Shown piece by piece: positions 35,411-44,158 of a stretch of 64,000 nt of DNA. The position numbers and the translations under genes were made by a program. The DNA is taken from NCBI RefSeq assembly GCF_036924515.1, contig NZ_JAZHRR010000001.1, positions 3,133,001 through 3,197,000 of the forward strand. Reading direction: 5' to 3'. Position 1 is the first letter of the stretch. Each line of letters begins with the position of its first letter. Below the pieces are notes generated by a model. That model had not been told where the DNA came from. It ran no database searches and saw nothing but the letters and a program-made list of their open reading frames with translations. The stretch is from Bradyrhizobium sp. AZCC 1610. Its GTDB lineage: Bacteria > Pseudomonadota > Alphaproteobacteria > Rhizobiales > Xanthobacteraceae.

Positions 35411-36211
35411 ATGGATCAGGACGTAACGGTACGGGAGGGTGAGCTCCTGTTTACCGTCGATGACGGCATCGGCCGGGTAACCTTCAACCGGCCGGAGGCG
35501 CGCAACGCCTTCACGTTCGAGATGTACGAGCGGTTGGCCGAAATCTGCGAACGCGCCAACCGCGACCATGCGATCAAGGTGCTGCTGCTGCGGGGCGCCG
35601 GCGACAAGGCGTTTGCCGCGGGCACCGACATCAACCAGTTTCGCGCCTTCAAGACGCCGCAGGATGCGCTCGACTATGAGAACCGCATCGACCGCGTGCT
35701 CGGCATTCTCGAAACATGCCGGGTGCCGACCATTGCCGCCATCAATGGCGCCTGCACCGGCGGCGGCGCGGGCATCGCGGCCAGTTGCGATCTGCGCATC
35801 GGCACCAGGAGTACGCGGATGGGGTTTCCGATCGCGCGCACGCTGGGCAATTGCCTGTCGATGTCGAATGTCAGCCGCATTACCGCGTTGATCGGTCCGG
35901 CGCGCGTCAAGGATCTGATCTTTACCGCACGTCTTGTCGAAGCCGGGGAGGCGGCCGCCGTGGGCCTGCTCACGGAAGTCGTCGATGATCTGGACGCGCT
36001 CGACAAGCGCGCCGATGAGATCGCCAAGTTCGTTGCCGGCAACGCGCCGCTGACGCTGAGCGCGACCAAGCAGGCGGTCGCCCGGTTGCAGAACCGGCTG
36101 ACGCGCGATGACGGCGAGGACCTCATCTTGATGTGCTACACCAGCCAGGATTTCCGTGAAGGGCTCGACGCGTTTCTCACCAAGCGCGCGCCGCAATGGC
36201 GCGGTCAATAG
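35411..36211 (+). CDS. crotonase-superfamily protein lacking both hydratase glutamates
   Basis: A 266-residue crotonase-fold protein, first gene of the catabolic operon. The CoA/oxyanion-hole parts are present (GDKAFAAGTDINQF and AAINGACTGGGAGIAASCDL). Aligned by eye with rat enoyl-CoA hydratase, the first catalytic Glu (Glu144 in GGGCELA) is Gly in GGGAGIA, and the second (Glu164 in QPEI) is Ile in FPIARTLG. It is therefore unlikely to be an ordinary hydratase and may be an isomerase, decarboxylase, thioesterase or lyase on a CoA thioester. ATG 35411 follows a GAAGGG about 10 bases upstream. Confidence 0.85.
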   Translation: MDQDVTVREGELLFTVDDGIGRVTFNRPEARNAFTFEMYERLAEICERANRDHAIKVLLLRGAGDKAFAAGTDINQFRAFKTPQDALDYENRIDRVLGILETCRVPTIAAINGACTGGGAGIAASCDLRIGTRSTRMGFPIARTLGNCLSMSNVSRITALIGPARVKDLIFTARLVEAGEAAAVGLLTEVVDDLDALDKRADEIAKFVAGNAPLTLSATKQAVARLQNRLTRDDGEDLILMCYTSQDFREGLDAFLTKRAPQWRGQ

Positions 36212-36219
36212 GAGCCCGT

Positions 36220-37473
36220 ATGTCCGTTCGAAACGACAAGACGCCGCGTTCGGGACCGCTCACCGGCCTCAAGGTCATCGATCTCACCCATGTGATGGCG
36301 GGGCCGACCTGCACCCTGATGCTCGCCGACATGGGCGCCGACGTCATCAAGATCGAGAAATCGCCGAATGGTGATGACACGCGGCATTCGGTGCCGCCTA
36401 AGATCGGCGACGAGGCGGCTTCCTTCCTGATGATGAACCGCAACAAGCGCGGCATCGTGCTCGACCTGAAGACCGCAGGCGGCAAGGAAGTGCTGCGGCG
36501 GCTGATCGCCGGCGCCGACGTTCTGGTCGAGAATTTTGCGCCGGGCGCGATGGAGCGGCTCGGCTTCGGCTATGAGGATCTGCACAGCGATTTTCCGGCG
36601 CTGATCTATTGCTCGCTGTCGGGTTTCGGCCGCACCGGCCCGTACCGGCATCGCCGCGGCTTCGATCTGGTCGCCCAGGCGATGAGCGGCATCATGAGTT
36701 TCACAGGCGAACGGCCGGATGGCCCGCCGGTGAAATGCGGTCCGCCGCTGTCCGATATCACGGCCGGACTGTTGGCCAGCATGGGCATCCTTGCCGCCTA
36801 TTCGCACCGGCTCAAGACCGGTGAAGGGCAATGGGTGGAGACATCGCTCTACGAGGCGGCGCTGGTTCAGACCTATTGGCAGTCGACGATTGCGCTCGCC
36901 AGCAATGTGGCGCCGCGCGCCATGGGCTCGGCCCATCCGCTCAACGCGCCGTATCAGGCGTTCGAGGCGTCCGACGGCTGGCTCGTGGTAGGCGGTGCCA
37001 ACAAGAAGCATTGGCTGTTGATGCTGGAAGCGCTTGACGCGCTGGAACTGGCCTCCGACCCGCGCTTCGTCAACGGCTCCGACCGCATGGCGCATTTGAA
37101 GGAGCTTGAAGCCGAACTGAGCGTCCGTTTCCGGAAACAGACCCGGGCGCATTGGCTGGCGGCACTTGACGAGAAGGGCGTGCCCTGCGGCCCCGTTCAC
37201 GACATGCTGGAAGCGCTGAGCGATCCGCAGACGCTGGCGCGCGAGATGGTGGTCGAGGTCGAACATTCGACGCTCGGGCCGGTGAAGACGATCGGGCTGC
37301 CGGTCAAATTCTCGGCGACGCCCGGCAAGGTGCGTTCGGGCGCGCCCGTCTATGGCGAGCATACGCGCGAGGTGCTGCGCGAACATGGTTTTGATCAGGC
37401 GCAGATCGACGCGTTCCAGCGGGAGGGCGCGATCGTTGCCGCCTCGCCCGGCCGCAAGGAGCAGGTCGCCTGA
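36220..37473 (+). CDS. class III (CaiB/BaiF) CoA-transferase
   Basis: A 417-residue family III CoA-transferase that moves CoA between carboxylic acids through an aspartyl intermediate. The start has the family pattern LKVIDLTHVMAGPTCTLMLA, then DMGADVIKIE. Asp179 in PLSDITAG is the likely nucleophile. GSAHPLNAPYQAFEASDGWL follows in the second domain. ATG 36220 has TAGGAG upstream and sits 8 bases past the crotonase gene stop. With the crotonase-like gene and the Tct importer it should activate an imported acid to its CoA ester. Confidence 0.92.
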   Translation: MSVRNDKTPRSGPLTGLKVIDLTHVMAGPTCTLMLADMGADVIKIEKSPNGDDTRHSVPPKIGDEAASFLMMNRNKRGIVLDLKTAGGKEVLRRLIAGADVLVENFAPGAMERLGFGYEDLHSDFPALIYCSLSGFGRTGPYRHRRGFDLVAQAMSGIMSFTGERPDGPPVKCGPPLSDITAGLLASMGILAAYSHRLKTGEGQWVETSLYEAALVQTYWQSTIALASNVAPRAMGSAHPLNAPYQAFEASDGWLVVGGANKKHWLLMLEALDALELASDPRFVNGSDRMAHLKELEAELSVRFRKQTRAHWLAALDEKGVPCGPVHDMLEALSDPQTLAREMVVEVEHSTLGPVKTIGLPVKFSATPGKVRSGAPVYGEHTREVLREHGFDQAQIDAFQREGAIVAASPGRKEQVA

Positions 37474-37525
37474 CGAGAAAACGAAGATCCAAATACAACA
37501 AAAAAAGCCTACCCGGAGGAAACCA

Positions 37526-38518
37526 ATGAAGATCACTTCAAAACTCCTGCTGTCCACGACAGCGTTCATGCTCGCGGGCGCAATTCCGGCCGCCGCGGCC
37601 TGGCAGCCGCAGAAGCCGATCGAGTTCGTCGCAACCGCGGGGCCGGGCGGCGGCACCGACAATCTCGCGCGCGCCGTCCAGAGCATCGTCACCAAGTACA
37701 AATTGACCGATCAGCCGATCGTGGTCGTCAACAAGGGCGGCGGCAGCGGGGCGGAAGGCTATGTCTACGGCAAGGCGTCGGCCGGCGATCCCTACAAGGT
37801 GATCTTCGGCACTTCGAACGCGTGGCAGCAACCGCTCGTCTCCAGGGTCGCCTTCAACTACACCGATCTCACCCCGATCGCCGCAATGGCGCAGGACGAG
37901 TTCCTGCTGTGGGTAAAACATGACGCGCCCTACAAGACCGCGGGCGACTTTCTCAAGGCGGCAGCCGGGACCGAGTTCAAGATGGGTGGCGCGCAGTCCA
38001 AGGACACCGACGAGGTCTTGACGCGGATGATCGAGAAGGCGGCGCGCGTCAAATTCACCTACATCCCCTTCAAGAGCGGCGCCGAGGCCGCCGTGCAACT
38101 GGCCGGCGGTCATATCGATGCGCACGTCAACAATCCCTCCGAGAGCCTTGGGCAGTGGCGCGGAAGTACCCAGCGCCCGCTCTGTGCCTTCAGCCCGAAG
38201 CGGTTGCCGCAGGGGCCGAAGGTCACCGCGTCAGAAGGCTGGAGCGACGTGCCGACCTGTGTCGAGCAGGGACTGGCGATTTCGCAATATGAGCAACCGC
38301 GGACGGTGTGGCTGCCGGGCAAGGTCAGCCCGGAGCAGGCGGCGTTCTACGTCGATCTCATGAAAAAGGTGCAGGCGACGCCCGAATGGAAGGACTACAT
38401 CGAGAAGACCTCGCAGGTCGACACCTTCCTGACCGGCGCTGCGTTCGACGATTTCATCAAGCAGGACCTCGTACACGTGAAGCAGGTTGCAGGCGAACAG
38501 GGTTGGCTGCTGAAGTAA
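37526..38518 (+). CDS. tctC: tripartite tricarboxylate transporter substrate-binding protein (Bug/TctC family)
   Basis: A 330-residue periplasmic binding protein. The signal peptide is LLLSTTAFMLAGAIPAAAA; the mature part has the Bug pattern of a PKPIEFV-like first strand (here QKPIEFVATAGPGGGTDNLA) and a second-domain HIDAHVNNPSESLGQW. It delivers an organic acid to TctAB. GGAGGA lies 6 bases before ATG 37526. Bug proteins bind many carboxylates, and binding residues seen here do not identify the ligand. Confidence 0.92.
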   Translation: MKITSKLLLSTTAFMLAGAIPAAAAWQPQKPIEFVATAGPGGGTDNLARAVQSIVTKYKLTDQPIVVVNKGGGSGAEGYVYGKASAGDPYKVIFGTSNAWQQPLVSRVAFNYTDLTPIAAMAQDEFLLWVKHDAPYKTAGDFLKAAAGTEFKMGGAQSKDTDEVLTRMIEKAARVKFTYIPFKSGAEAAVQLAGGHIDAHVNNPSESLGQWRGSTQRPLCAFSPKRLPQGPKVTASEGWSDVPTCVEQGLAISQYEQPRTVWLPGKVSPEQAAFYVDLMKKVQATPEWKDYIEKTSQVDTFLTGAAFDDFIKQDLVHVKQVAGEQGWLLK

Positions 38519-38529
38519 GGCGGGACGCG

Positions 38530-39012
38530 ATGATATCACGACGTGCGCTTGAGATAGCCACGGCGGCGCTGACCGGAATCTTCGGCGTCGTGGTCGTCGT
38601 ATCCAGCATCGACAACGGCATCGGCTGGTCCAGCGCCGGCGTCGACGCCGGCACGTTTCCGTTCCTGACCGGCGTCATCGTCGTGCTCGGCAGCCTTTAC
38701 AACATGGCGCAGGGCGCGCTCGGACGCGGCACGCTCGCCATTGTCAGGGTGGCCGTCACGCCATCCGAATTGCGCCGCCTCGCGGGGCTGTTCGTTCCTG
38801 CCGCGATTTTCGTTGCCGTCATTCCCATCGCTGGGATGTATCTCGCTTCGGCGGGCTATGTTTTTGCGGTCCTGGCATTGCCGAAACGGCAATCGGTTTT
38901 TCGTTCGCTTGTCATCGCCGTGGTTACGCCGCTTGCGCTCTATGTCGTGTTCGAGCGCCTGTTCCAGGTGTCGCTGCCGCGCGGCGCGCTCGCCACAGCG
39001 TTCGGTTTCTGA
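38530..39012 (+). CDS. tctB: tripartite tricarboxylate transporter small subunit (TctB)
   Basis: A 160-residue membrane protein with four hydrophobic segments, the usual TctB form (AALTGIFGVVVVVSSIDNGI, FPFLTGVIVVLGSLYNMAQG, LAGLFVPAAIFVAVIPIAGM, VIAVVTPLALYVVFERLFQV). It pairs with TctA in the importer. ATG 38530 follows GGGACGCG and lies 11 bases after the tctC stop. Confidence 0.9.
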   Translation: MISRRALEIATAALTGIFGVVVVVSSIDNGIGWSSAGVDAGTFPFLTGVIVVLGSLYNMAQGALGRGTLAIVRVAVTPSELRRLAGLFVPAAIFVAVIPIAGMYLASAGYVFAVLALPKRQSVFRSLVIAVVTPLALYVVFERLFQVSLPRGALATAFGF

Positions 39013-39023
39013 AGGGACGGGCG

Positions 39024-40550
39024 ATGGAAAACCTTCAATCGCTGCTGCACGGCTTCACCATCGCAGTCACCGTTCCGCACCTGACGCTGATGGTGATCGG
39101 CGTCCTGCTCGGCATTCTGGTCGGCGTTCTGCCGGGCCTGGGTGCGCCAAACGGGGTATCGCTGTTGCTGCCGCTGACTTTCGGCATGCAGCCGGTGTCG
39201 GCGATCATCCTGCTTTCGAGCATGTATTGGGGCGCGCTGTTCGGCGGCTCGGTGACGTCGATCCTGTTCAACATTCCGGGCGAACCTTCGTCGGTCGCCA
39301 CCACGTTCGACGGCTATCCGATGGCGCGCGACGGCCGGCCGACGACGGCGCTGGCCACCGCCTTCGGCTCGGCGGCGTTCGGCGCGCTTGTTGGCGTGAT
39401 CCTGATTACGTTTCTGGCGTCCTGGGTGGCGCAGGTGGCGCTCGCCTTCGGACCGCCCGAATACTTCGCGGTCTATTTCCTCGCCTTCGCCAGTTTCGTC
39501 GGCATGGGCGGTGCGGCGCCGATCAAGACGGTAGTGGCACTCGCGATCGGTTTTGCAATCGCCGCGATCGGCATCGATACAGTTTCCGGCAGCGTACGGC
39601 TCACTATGGGTATCGACGAACTGGTGAAGGGCGTCAGCTTCGTCGTTGCCGTCATGGGGCTGTTCGGCATCGGCGAGTTGCTGATTGCGGTGGAGGAGGA
39701 ATTCCAGGCCCGCGCGGTATCGTCGAGGGTCGATTGGAAGGAAGTCTTCCGGGCGCTGGGCCGTCTGCCGCGCCATGGCATTGCGTTGCTGCGCAGCGCC
39801 GCCATCGGCTGCTGGATGGGCATTACGCCGGGTGGTCCTACCGCCGCCTCCTTCATGAGCTATGGCATCGCCAAGCGCTTCTCGCGCAATGGCGCGCGTT
39901 TCGGCACCGGCGAGGCTGAGGGCATCATCGCGCCGGAGACCGCCGACCATGCCGCCGGCACCAGCGCGCTATTGCCGATGCTCTCGCTCGGCATTCCCGG
40001 CTCGGCGACGGCCGCCGTCATGATGGGCGGGCTGATGATCTGGGGATTGAACCCCGGACCGATGCTGTTCGTCGATCAGAAGGATTTTGTCTGGGGGCTA
40101 ATCGCCTCGATGTATGTCGGCAACATCGTTGCGGTTGTGCTCGTGTTGCTCACTGTTCCGGTATTTGCTGCCCTGATGCGGATTCCCTTCGCCGTCATCG
40201 CGCCCCTGATCGTCATCATCTGCGTCGTCGGCGCCTATTCGGTCTCGAACTCCTATCTCGACGTCGTCTTGATGCTCGGCTTCGGTGTCGTCGGCTATCT
40301 CTTCAAGAAGCTGCACTATCCGTTGGCGCCGTTGGTGCTTGCGATCGTGATCGGCGACAAGGCCGAGGACGCCTTTCGGCAGGCCATGCTGATGTCGAAG
40401 GGATCGCTCGGAATATTCTTTGCGAATCGGCTGGTGACGACCCTCGTCCTTGCCGGGATGGCGTTGTTGCTGCTTCCGCTTGTCTTGCAGATTGTGCGTC
40501 TACTGCGAAAACCGGACGAAGCCGCTCATGAAAAGGTGAGGATCATATGA
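39024..40550 (+). CDS. tctA: tripartite tricarboxylate transporter large permease (TctA)
   Basis: A 508-residue permease with about 11 membrane segments. The family motifs GVLPGLGAPNGVSLLLPLTF (N-terminal half), SILFNIPGEPSSVATTFDGY, and ALLPMLSLGIPGSATAAVMM (second half) are all present, showing the internal two-fold repeat. ATG 39024 has GAAGGGACGG upstream. Its stop overlaps the start of the PdxA-family gene (ATGA), so the two are translated together. Confidence 0.93.
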   Translation: MENLQSLLHGFTIAVTVPHLTLMVIGVLLGILVGVLPGLGAPNGVSLLLPLTFGMQPVSAIILLSSMYWGALFGGSVTSILFNIPGEPSSVATTFDGYPMARDGRPTTALATAFGSAAFGALVGVILITFLASWVAQVALAFGPPEYFAVYFLAFASFVGMGGAAPIKTVVALAIGFAIAAIGIDTVSGSVRLTMGIDELVKGVSFVVAVMGLFGIGELLIAVEEEFQARAVSSRVDWKEVFRALGRLPRHGIALLRSAAIGCWMGITPGGPTAASFMSYGIAKRFSRNGARFGTGEAEGIIAPETADHAAGTSALLPMLSLGIPGSATAAVMMGGLMIWGLNPGPMLFVDQKDFVWGLIASMYVGNIVAVVLVLLTVPVFAALMRIPFAVIAPLIVIICVVGAYSVSNSYLDVVLMLGFGVVGYLFKKLHYPLAPLVLAIVIGDKAEDAFRQAMLMSKGSLGIFFANRLVTTLVLAGMALLLLPLVLQIVRLLRKPDEAAHEKVRII

Positions 40551-41578
40551 ACGTGCAGAGCCCCGGCAAGCCGGTGATTGCGCTGGCCATGGGAGACCCC
40601 GCCGGCATCAGCCCGGAGCTGACCGCGAAGCTCACCTGCCTCGACGAAATCCGCTCCCGCGTACGCCTGATTGTGATCGGAGACCGCCGCGTTTTCAACG
40701 AAGGCGCGCGGGTGACCGGCGTCATGACGAACCTGCCAAATGTAGCGCCATCCGCGGACCCGCGAACAATCGGCAGTGACGCCGCTTTTATGGACCTCGG
40801 CCATCTCGATCCCGCGACCATCGAACGTGGCGTCGCCAGCCAGGCCGGCGGCGCGTTCGCGCTGGAGAATTATCGTCGCGCGCTCACGCTGGCGCGCGAC
40901 GGGCAGGTCGATGCGGTCTGCTTCACACCGTTCAACAAGAAGGCAATGCGACTCGCGCGCGCGGAGTATGACGACGAGATTGCGTTCTCCACGGAGATCG
41001 CCGGCCTGAAAACCCCGGCCAGCGAGTTCAACGTGCTCGATCGGCTGTGGAATGCGCGCGTCACCTCGCATATCGCGCTCAAGGAGGTGGCCTCGCTTCT
41101 CTCCGTCGAACGTATTCATCGCGCGCTGAAACTGACCGATGCCTGCATGCGACGGGCTGGCTTTGCCACGCCCCGTATCGCGGTGGCCGGGCTCAACCCG
41201 CATGCCGGCGACGGTGGCAATTTCGGCCGCGAGGAGATCGATGTGATCGAACCCGCCGTGATGGCCGGCCGGGCCGAGGGAATAGCAGTGGAGGGGCCGT
41301 TTCCGGCCGACACCGTTTTCCTGCGCGCCAAGAACGGCGCCTTTGATGCGGTGCTGACGATGTATCACGACCAGGGCCAGATCGCGATGAAGCTGATGGG
41401 CTTCGATCGCGGGGTGACGATCCTGGGCGGTTTCCCGTTTCCGATCTGCACGCCGGCGCATGGCACGGCGTATGACATCGCAGGCCAGGGCGTCGCCTCG
41501 GTTGGCGCCAGCCGGGCGGCTCTGCTGCTCGCGGCTGAGATGGCGGGCGCGGCCAGGTTGGGAAACCGGGCGGCGTGA
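40547..41578 (+). CDS. PdxA-family NAD-dependent dehydrogenase
   Basis: A 343-residue member of the 4-hydroxythreonine-4-phosphate dehydrogenase fold. Typical segments are LAMGDPAGISPELTAKL, TSHIALKEV, GLNPHAGDGGNFGREE and MYHDQGQIAMKLMGFDRGVT, including the metal-binding histidines. The operon (CoA-transferase, Tct importer) argues against a vitamin B6 role. PdxA relatives act on terephthalate cis-dihydrodiol (TphB) or on 4-phosphorylated sugar acids, but neither a dioxygenase nor a DUF1537 kinase is nearby. It most likely oxidises and decarboxylates an intermediate of the imported acid. ATG 40547 overlaps tctA. Confidence 0.85.
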   Translation: MNVQSPGKPVIALAMGDPAGISPELTAKLTCLDEIRSRVRLIVIGDRRVFNEGARVTGVMTNLPNVAPSADPRTIGSDAAFMDLGHLDPATIERGVASQAGGAFALENYRRALTLARDGQVDAVCFTPFNKKAMRLARAEYDDEIAFSTEIAGLKTPASEFNVLDRLWNARVTSHIALKEVASLLSVERIHRALKLTDACMRRAGFATPRIAVAGLNPHAGDGGNFGREEIDVIEPAVMAGRAEGIAVEGPFPADTVFLRAKNGAFDAVLTMYHDQGQIAMKLMGFDRGVTILGGFPFPICTPAHGTAYDIAGQGVASVGASRAALLLAAEMAGAARLGNRAA

Positions 41579-41587
41579 GGTGCCCGC

Positions 41588-42781
41588 CTAGGCGGCAGCC
41601 CTCAACGCCGCAAAACCGCGATCGAGATCGGCCTTGAGGTCGTCGACGTTCTCCAGGCCGATGTGGAGCCGCAGTGTCGGCCCACCGGGGGACCATTTGG
41701 TGGCGGTGCGGTAGGGATCGCAGTCGAACGGGATGATGAGGCTTTCGAAGCCGCCCCACGAAAAGCCCATGCCGAACAGCTTCACAGTATCGAGCAGGGC
41801 GTCGACCGCCTTCTGCGGCACCGGCTTCAACACAATGCTGAACAGGCCGGAGGCGCCGGTGAAGTCGCGCTTCCAGATCGCGTGGCCGGGATCGCTTTCG
41901 AGCGCGGGATGCAGGACCTGCAGGACCTCGGGGCGGGCGGCGAGCCAGCGCGCCATTTCGAGGCCCGAGCGATAATGCTGCGCGAGCCGCACCGAAAGCG
42001 TGCGGGTGCCGCGCAGCGCCAGGAAGACGTCGTCGGGACCGGCGCAGACGCCGAGCAGGCGGATGCCTTCGGCAATCAGCGGCCAGGTTTTTGCGTTCGC
42101 CGAAATCGTGCCGAACATGATGTCGGAATGGCCGCCGATATATTTGGTGGCAGCCTGCATGCTGATGTCGACGCCCTGGTCGAGCGAGCGGTGAAACAAG
42201 GGCGTCGCCCAGGTGTTGTCGTCGATGACGAGCGCGCCCCTCGCATGCGCGACTTCGGCGATGGCGGGGATGTCGCTCATCTCGAACGACTGCGAGCCGG
42301 GCGCCTCAACCAGCACCGCCTTGGTGTTGGGCTTGAACAGGCTTTCGATCCCGGCGCCGATCAGCGGATCGAAATAGCTGACCTCGACGCCGTAGCGGGC
42401 GAGCATGCCGTTGCAGAAATTGCGCGACGGCCGGTAGACATTGTCGGTCACCAGCACATGATCGCCGGCACTCAGCACCGAGAGCAGGGTGGTGCTGATC
42501 GCGGCCAGCCCCGATGGCGCAAGCCCGACGCCGGCGCATTGCGGACCTTCCAGCGCCATCAGCACGTCCTGCAGCGCGCGCGTGGTCGGCGAGCCGTGAC
42601 GCCCATAGGAGAATTCGGCGCGGTGGGCGTGCAGGTCCTCGGCGGTCGGATAGAGCACGGTCGAACCGTGGAACACGGCAGGGTTGACGAACCCCCTTTG
42701 TCCTTTGGTGTCACGGCCCGCGGTGACCAGTCTGGTTTCGGGTTTTTGCGGGTTGGATGGACCGTCGTTCGAAAAGCTCAT
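41588..42781 (-). CDS. metC: cystathionine beta-lyase
   Basis: A 397-residue PLP enzyme of the Cys/Met metabolism family that cleaves cystathionine to homocysteine, pyruvate and ammonia. Key pieces are YGRHGSPTTRALQDVLMALE, GLAPSGLAAISTTLLS, VIDDNTWATPLFHRSLDQG and the PLP-lysine site SMQAATKYIGGHSD. The GRHGSPT start and overall form fit alphaproteobacterial MetC. It ends 9 bases from the convergent pdxA-like gene and is divergent from aapJ. ATG 42781 is the natural start. Confidence 0.9.
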   Translation of the reverse strand: MSFSNDGPSNPQKPETRLVTAGRDTKGQRGFVNPAVFHGSTVLYPTAEDLHAHRAEFSYGRHGSPTTRALQDVLMALEGPQCAGVGLAPSGLAAISTTLLSVLSAGDHVLVTDNVYRPSRNFCNGMLARYGVEVSYFDPLIGAGIESLFKPNTKAVLVEAPGSQSFEMSDIPAIAEVAHARGALVIDDNTWATPLFHRSLDQGVDISMQAATKYIGGHSDIMFGTISANAKTWPLIAEGIRLLGVCAGPDDVFLALRGTRTLSVRLAQHYRSGLEMARWLAARPEVLQVLHPALESDPGHAIWKRDFTGASGLFSIVLKPVPQKAVDALLDTVKLFGMGFSWGGFESLIIPFDCDPYRTATKWSPGGPTLRLHIGLENVDDLKADLDRGFAALRAAA

Positions 42782-43117
42782 GCGTTTGCATTATCCAAGA
42801 CGTTATGCCGCAGCCACAACTTGATCGCGAAAACACCGCCGGGCGGCCGGCAGGACCGGGTAAGTTAATAACAAGACACAGAAGACGGCCGTCAACCCCT
42901 TGACCCGGCACGCCAGTCGTTCTGAGATGCATGCCAACTAACAGTCGCTGCAAGTTGAGGGGCCTGCCGCGATATCAGATCCACAGCCTGACCGGGATGG
43001 CACGTGAAATGCACGGTCAGGGTGACGCTTTTCAGCGGGGGATCAGCGGGTTGGCCCCACAACGTCAGGCGTTGCCTAAAAGACGATCTCCGGACGACCC
43101 CTTGAAAGGCCTAACCC
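42782..43117. promoter_or_regulatory. metC/aapJ divergent control region with an inverted repeat
   Basis: The 336 bp hold no gene. CCTGACCG (42987-42994) pairs with CGGTCAGG (43014-43021) around a 19-base spacer; it could be an operator or a hairpin in the aap leader. An AT-rich patch (TTAATAAC near 42865) may hold the metC promoter. Just before aapJ is GAAAGG, a ribosome-binding site. I looked for a SAM-II riboswitch in the metC leader and did not see its conserved segments. Confidence 0.4.
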
Positions 43118-44134
43118 ATGAAACGCGTATCTTTGGTTGTTACCCTTGCCCTTGCCGCCGGTCTCACGGCCCAGGCCGCCTCGGCGCAAACCCTCAAGAC
43201 GGTCAAGGACCGCGGCATGCTGTCCTGCGGGGTCAGCCAGGGCCTGCCGGGCTTCTCGACGCCGGACGACAAGGGTAACTGGACCGGTCTCGACGTCGAT
43301 ATCTGCCGGGCGATCGCAGCGGCCATTTTCAACGACGCGACCAAGATCAAATTCGTGCCGCTGTCGGCCAAGGACCGCTTCACCGCGCTGCAGTCGGGCG
43401 AGATCGACGTGCTGTCCCGCAACACCACCTGGACGCTGTCGCGCGACACCTCGCTCGGCGCCAACTTTACCGGCGTCACCTACTATGACGGGCAGGGCTT
43501 TCTGGTGAAGAAGTCGCTGAAGGTGAATTCGGCGCTGGAACTGAACAGCGCATCGGTCTGCGTCCAGACCGGCACCACGACCGAACAGAACCTCGCCGAT
43601 TACTTCAAGGGCAACAACATGAAGTATGAGGTGATCGCGTTCGCGACCGCCGACGAAACCATCAAGGCCTATGAGTCCGGCCGTTGCGACGTCTTCACCT
43701 CCGACGTCTCCCAGCTCTACGCCGAACGGCTGAAGGTCGCCACTCCCGCCGATCACGTCGTCCTGCCCGAGGTGATCTCGAAGGAGCCGCTCGGACCGAT
43801 GGTCCGCCATGGTGACGATCAGTGGTTCGACATCGTGAAATGGACGCTGTATGCGATGGTCGGCGCCGAAGAGCTTGGCATGACCCAGAAGAACATCGAC
43901 GAGATGGTCAAGTCCGACAAGCCCGAGGTCAAGCGCGCCGTGGGCACCGACGGTAATCTGGGCGAGCAGCTCGGCCTGACCAAGGACTGGATGGTACGGA
44001 TCGTCAAGGCGGTCGGCAATTACGGCGAGTCCTTCGAGCGCAACGTCGGCTCCGGCTCCAAGCTCGCCATCGCCCGCGGCCTCAACAATCTATGGAGCAA
44101 GGGCGGTATCCAGTACGCGCCGCCGATCCGCTAA
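43118..44134 (+). CDS. aapJ: general L-amino acid ABC transporter, binding protein AapJ
   Basis: A 338-residue periplasmic binding protein. The signal peptide (VTLALAAGLTAQAASA) is followed by the family 3 solute-binding fold: TLKTVKDRGMLSCGVSQGLP, GNWTGLDVDICRAIAAAIF, and the central VLSRNTTWTLSRDTSLG. This pattern is specific to AapJ, which carries a broad range of L-amino acids in Rhizobium. It heads the four-gene transporter operon. GAAAGG is upstream of ATG 43118. Confidence 0.95.
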   Translation: MKRVSLVVTLALAAGLTAQAASAQTLKTVKDRGMLSCGVSQGLPGFSTPDDKGNWTGLDVDICRAIAAAIFNDATKIKFVPLSAKDRFTALQSGEIDVLSRNTTWTLSRDTSLGANFTGVTYYDGQGFLVKKSLKVNSALELNSASVCVQTGTTTEQNLADYFKGNNMKYEVIAFATADETIKAYESGRCDVFTSDVSQLYAERLKVATPADHVVLPEVISKEPLGPMVRHGDDQWFDIVKWTLYAMVGAEELGMTQKNIDEMVKSDKPEVKRAVGTDGNLGEQLGLTKDWMVRIVKAVGNYGESFERNVGSGSKLAIARGLNNLWSKGGIQYAPPIR

Positions 44135-44158
44135 GCGCCAGCGAGAGGGGCTGCGGCG

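Noticed and set aside
40547..41578. Vitamin B6 biosynthesis gene pdxA
   Set aside because: It overlaps tctA in a carboxylate catabolic operon and has no ksgA/surA-type neighbours; a catabolic paralogue is more likely.
42782..42960. A SAM-II riboswitch in the metC leader
   Set aside because: The leader lacks the conserved pseudoknot segments expected of SAM-II upstream of alphaproteobacterial metC genes.
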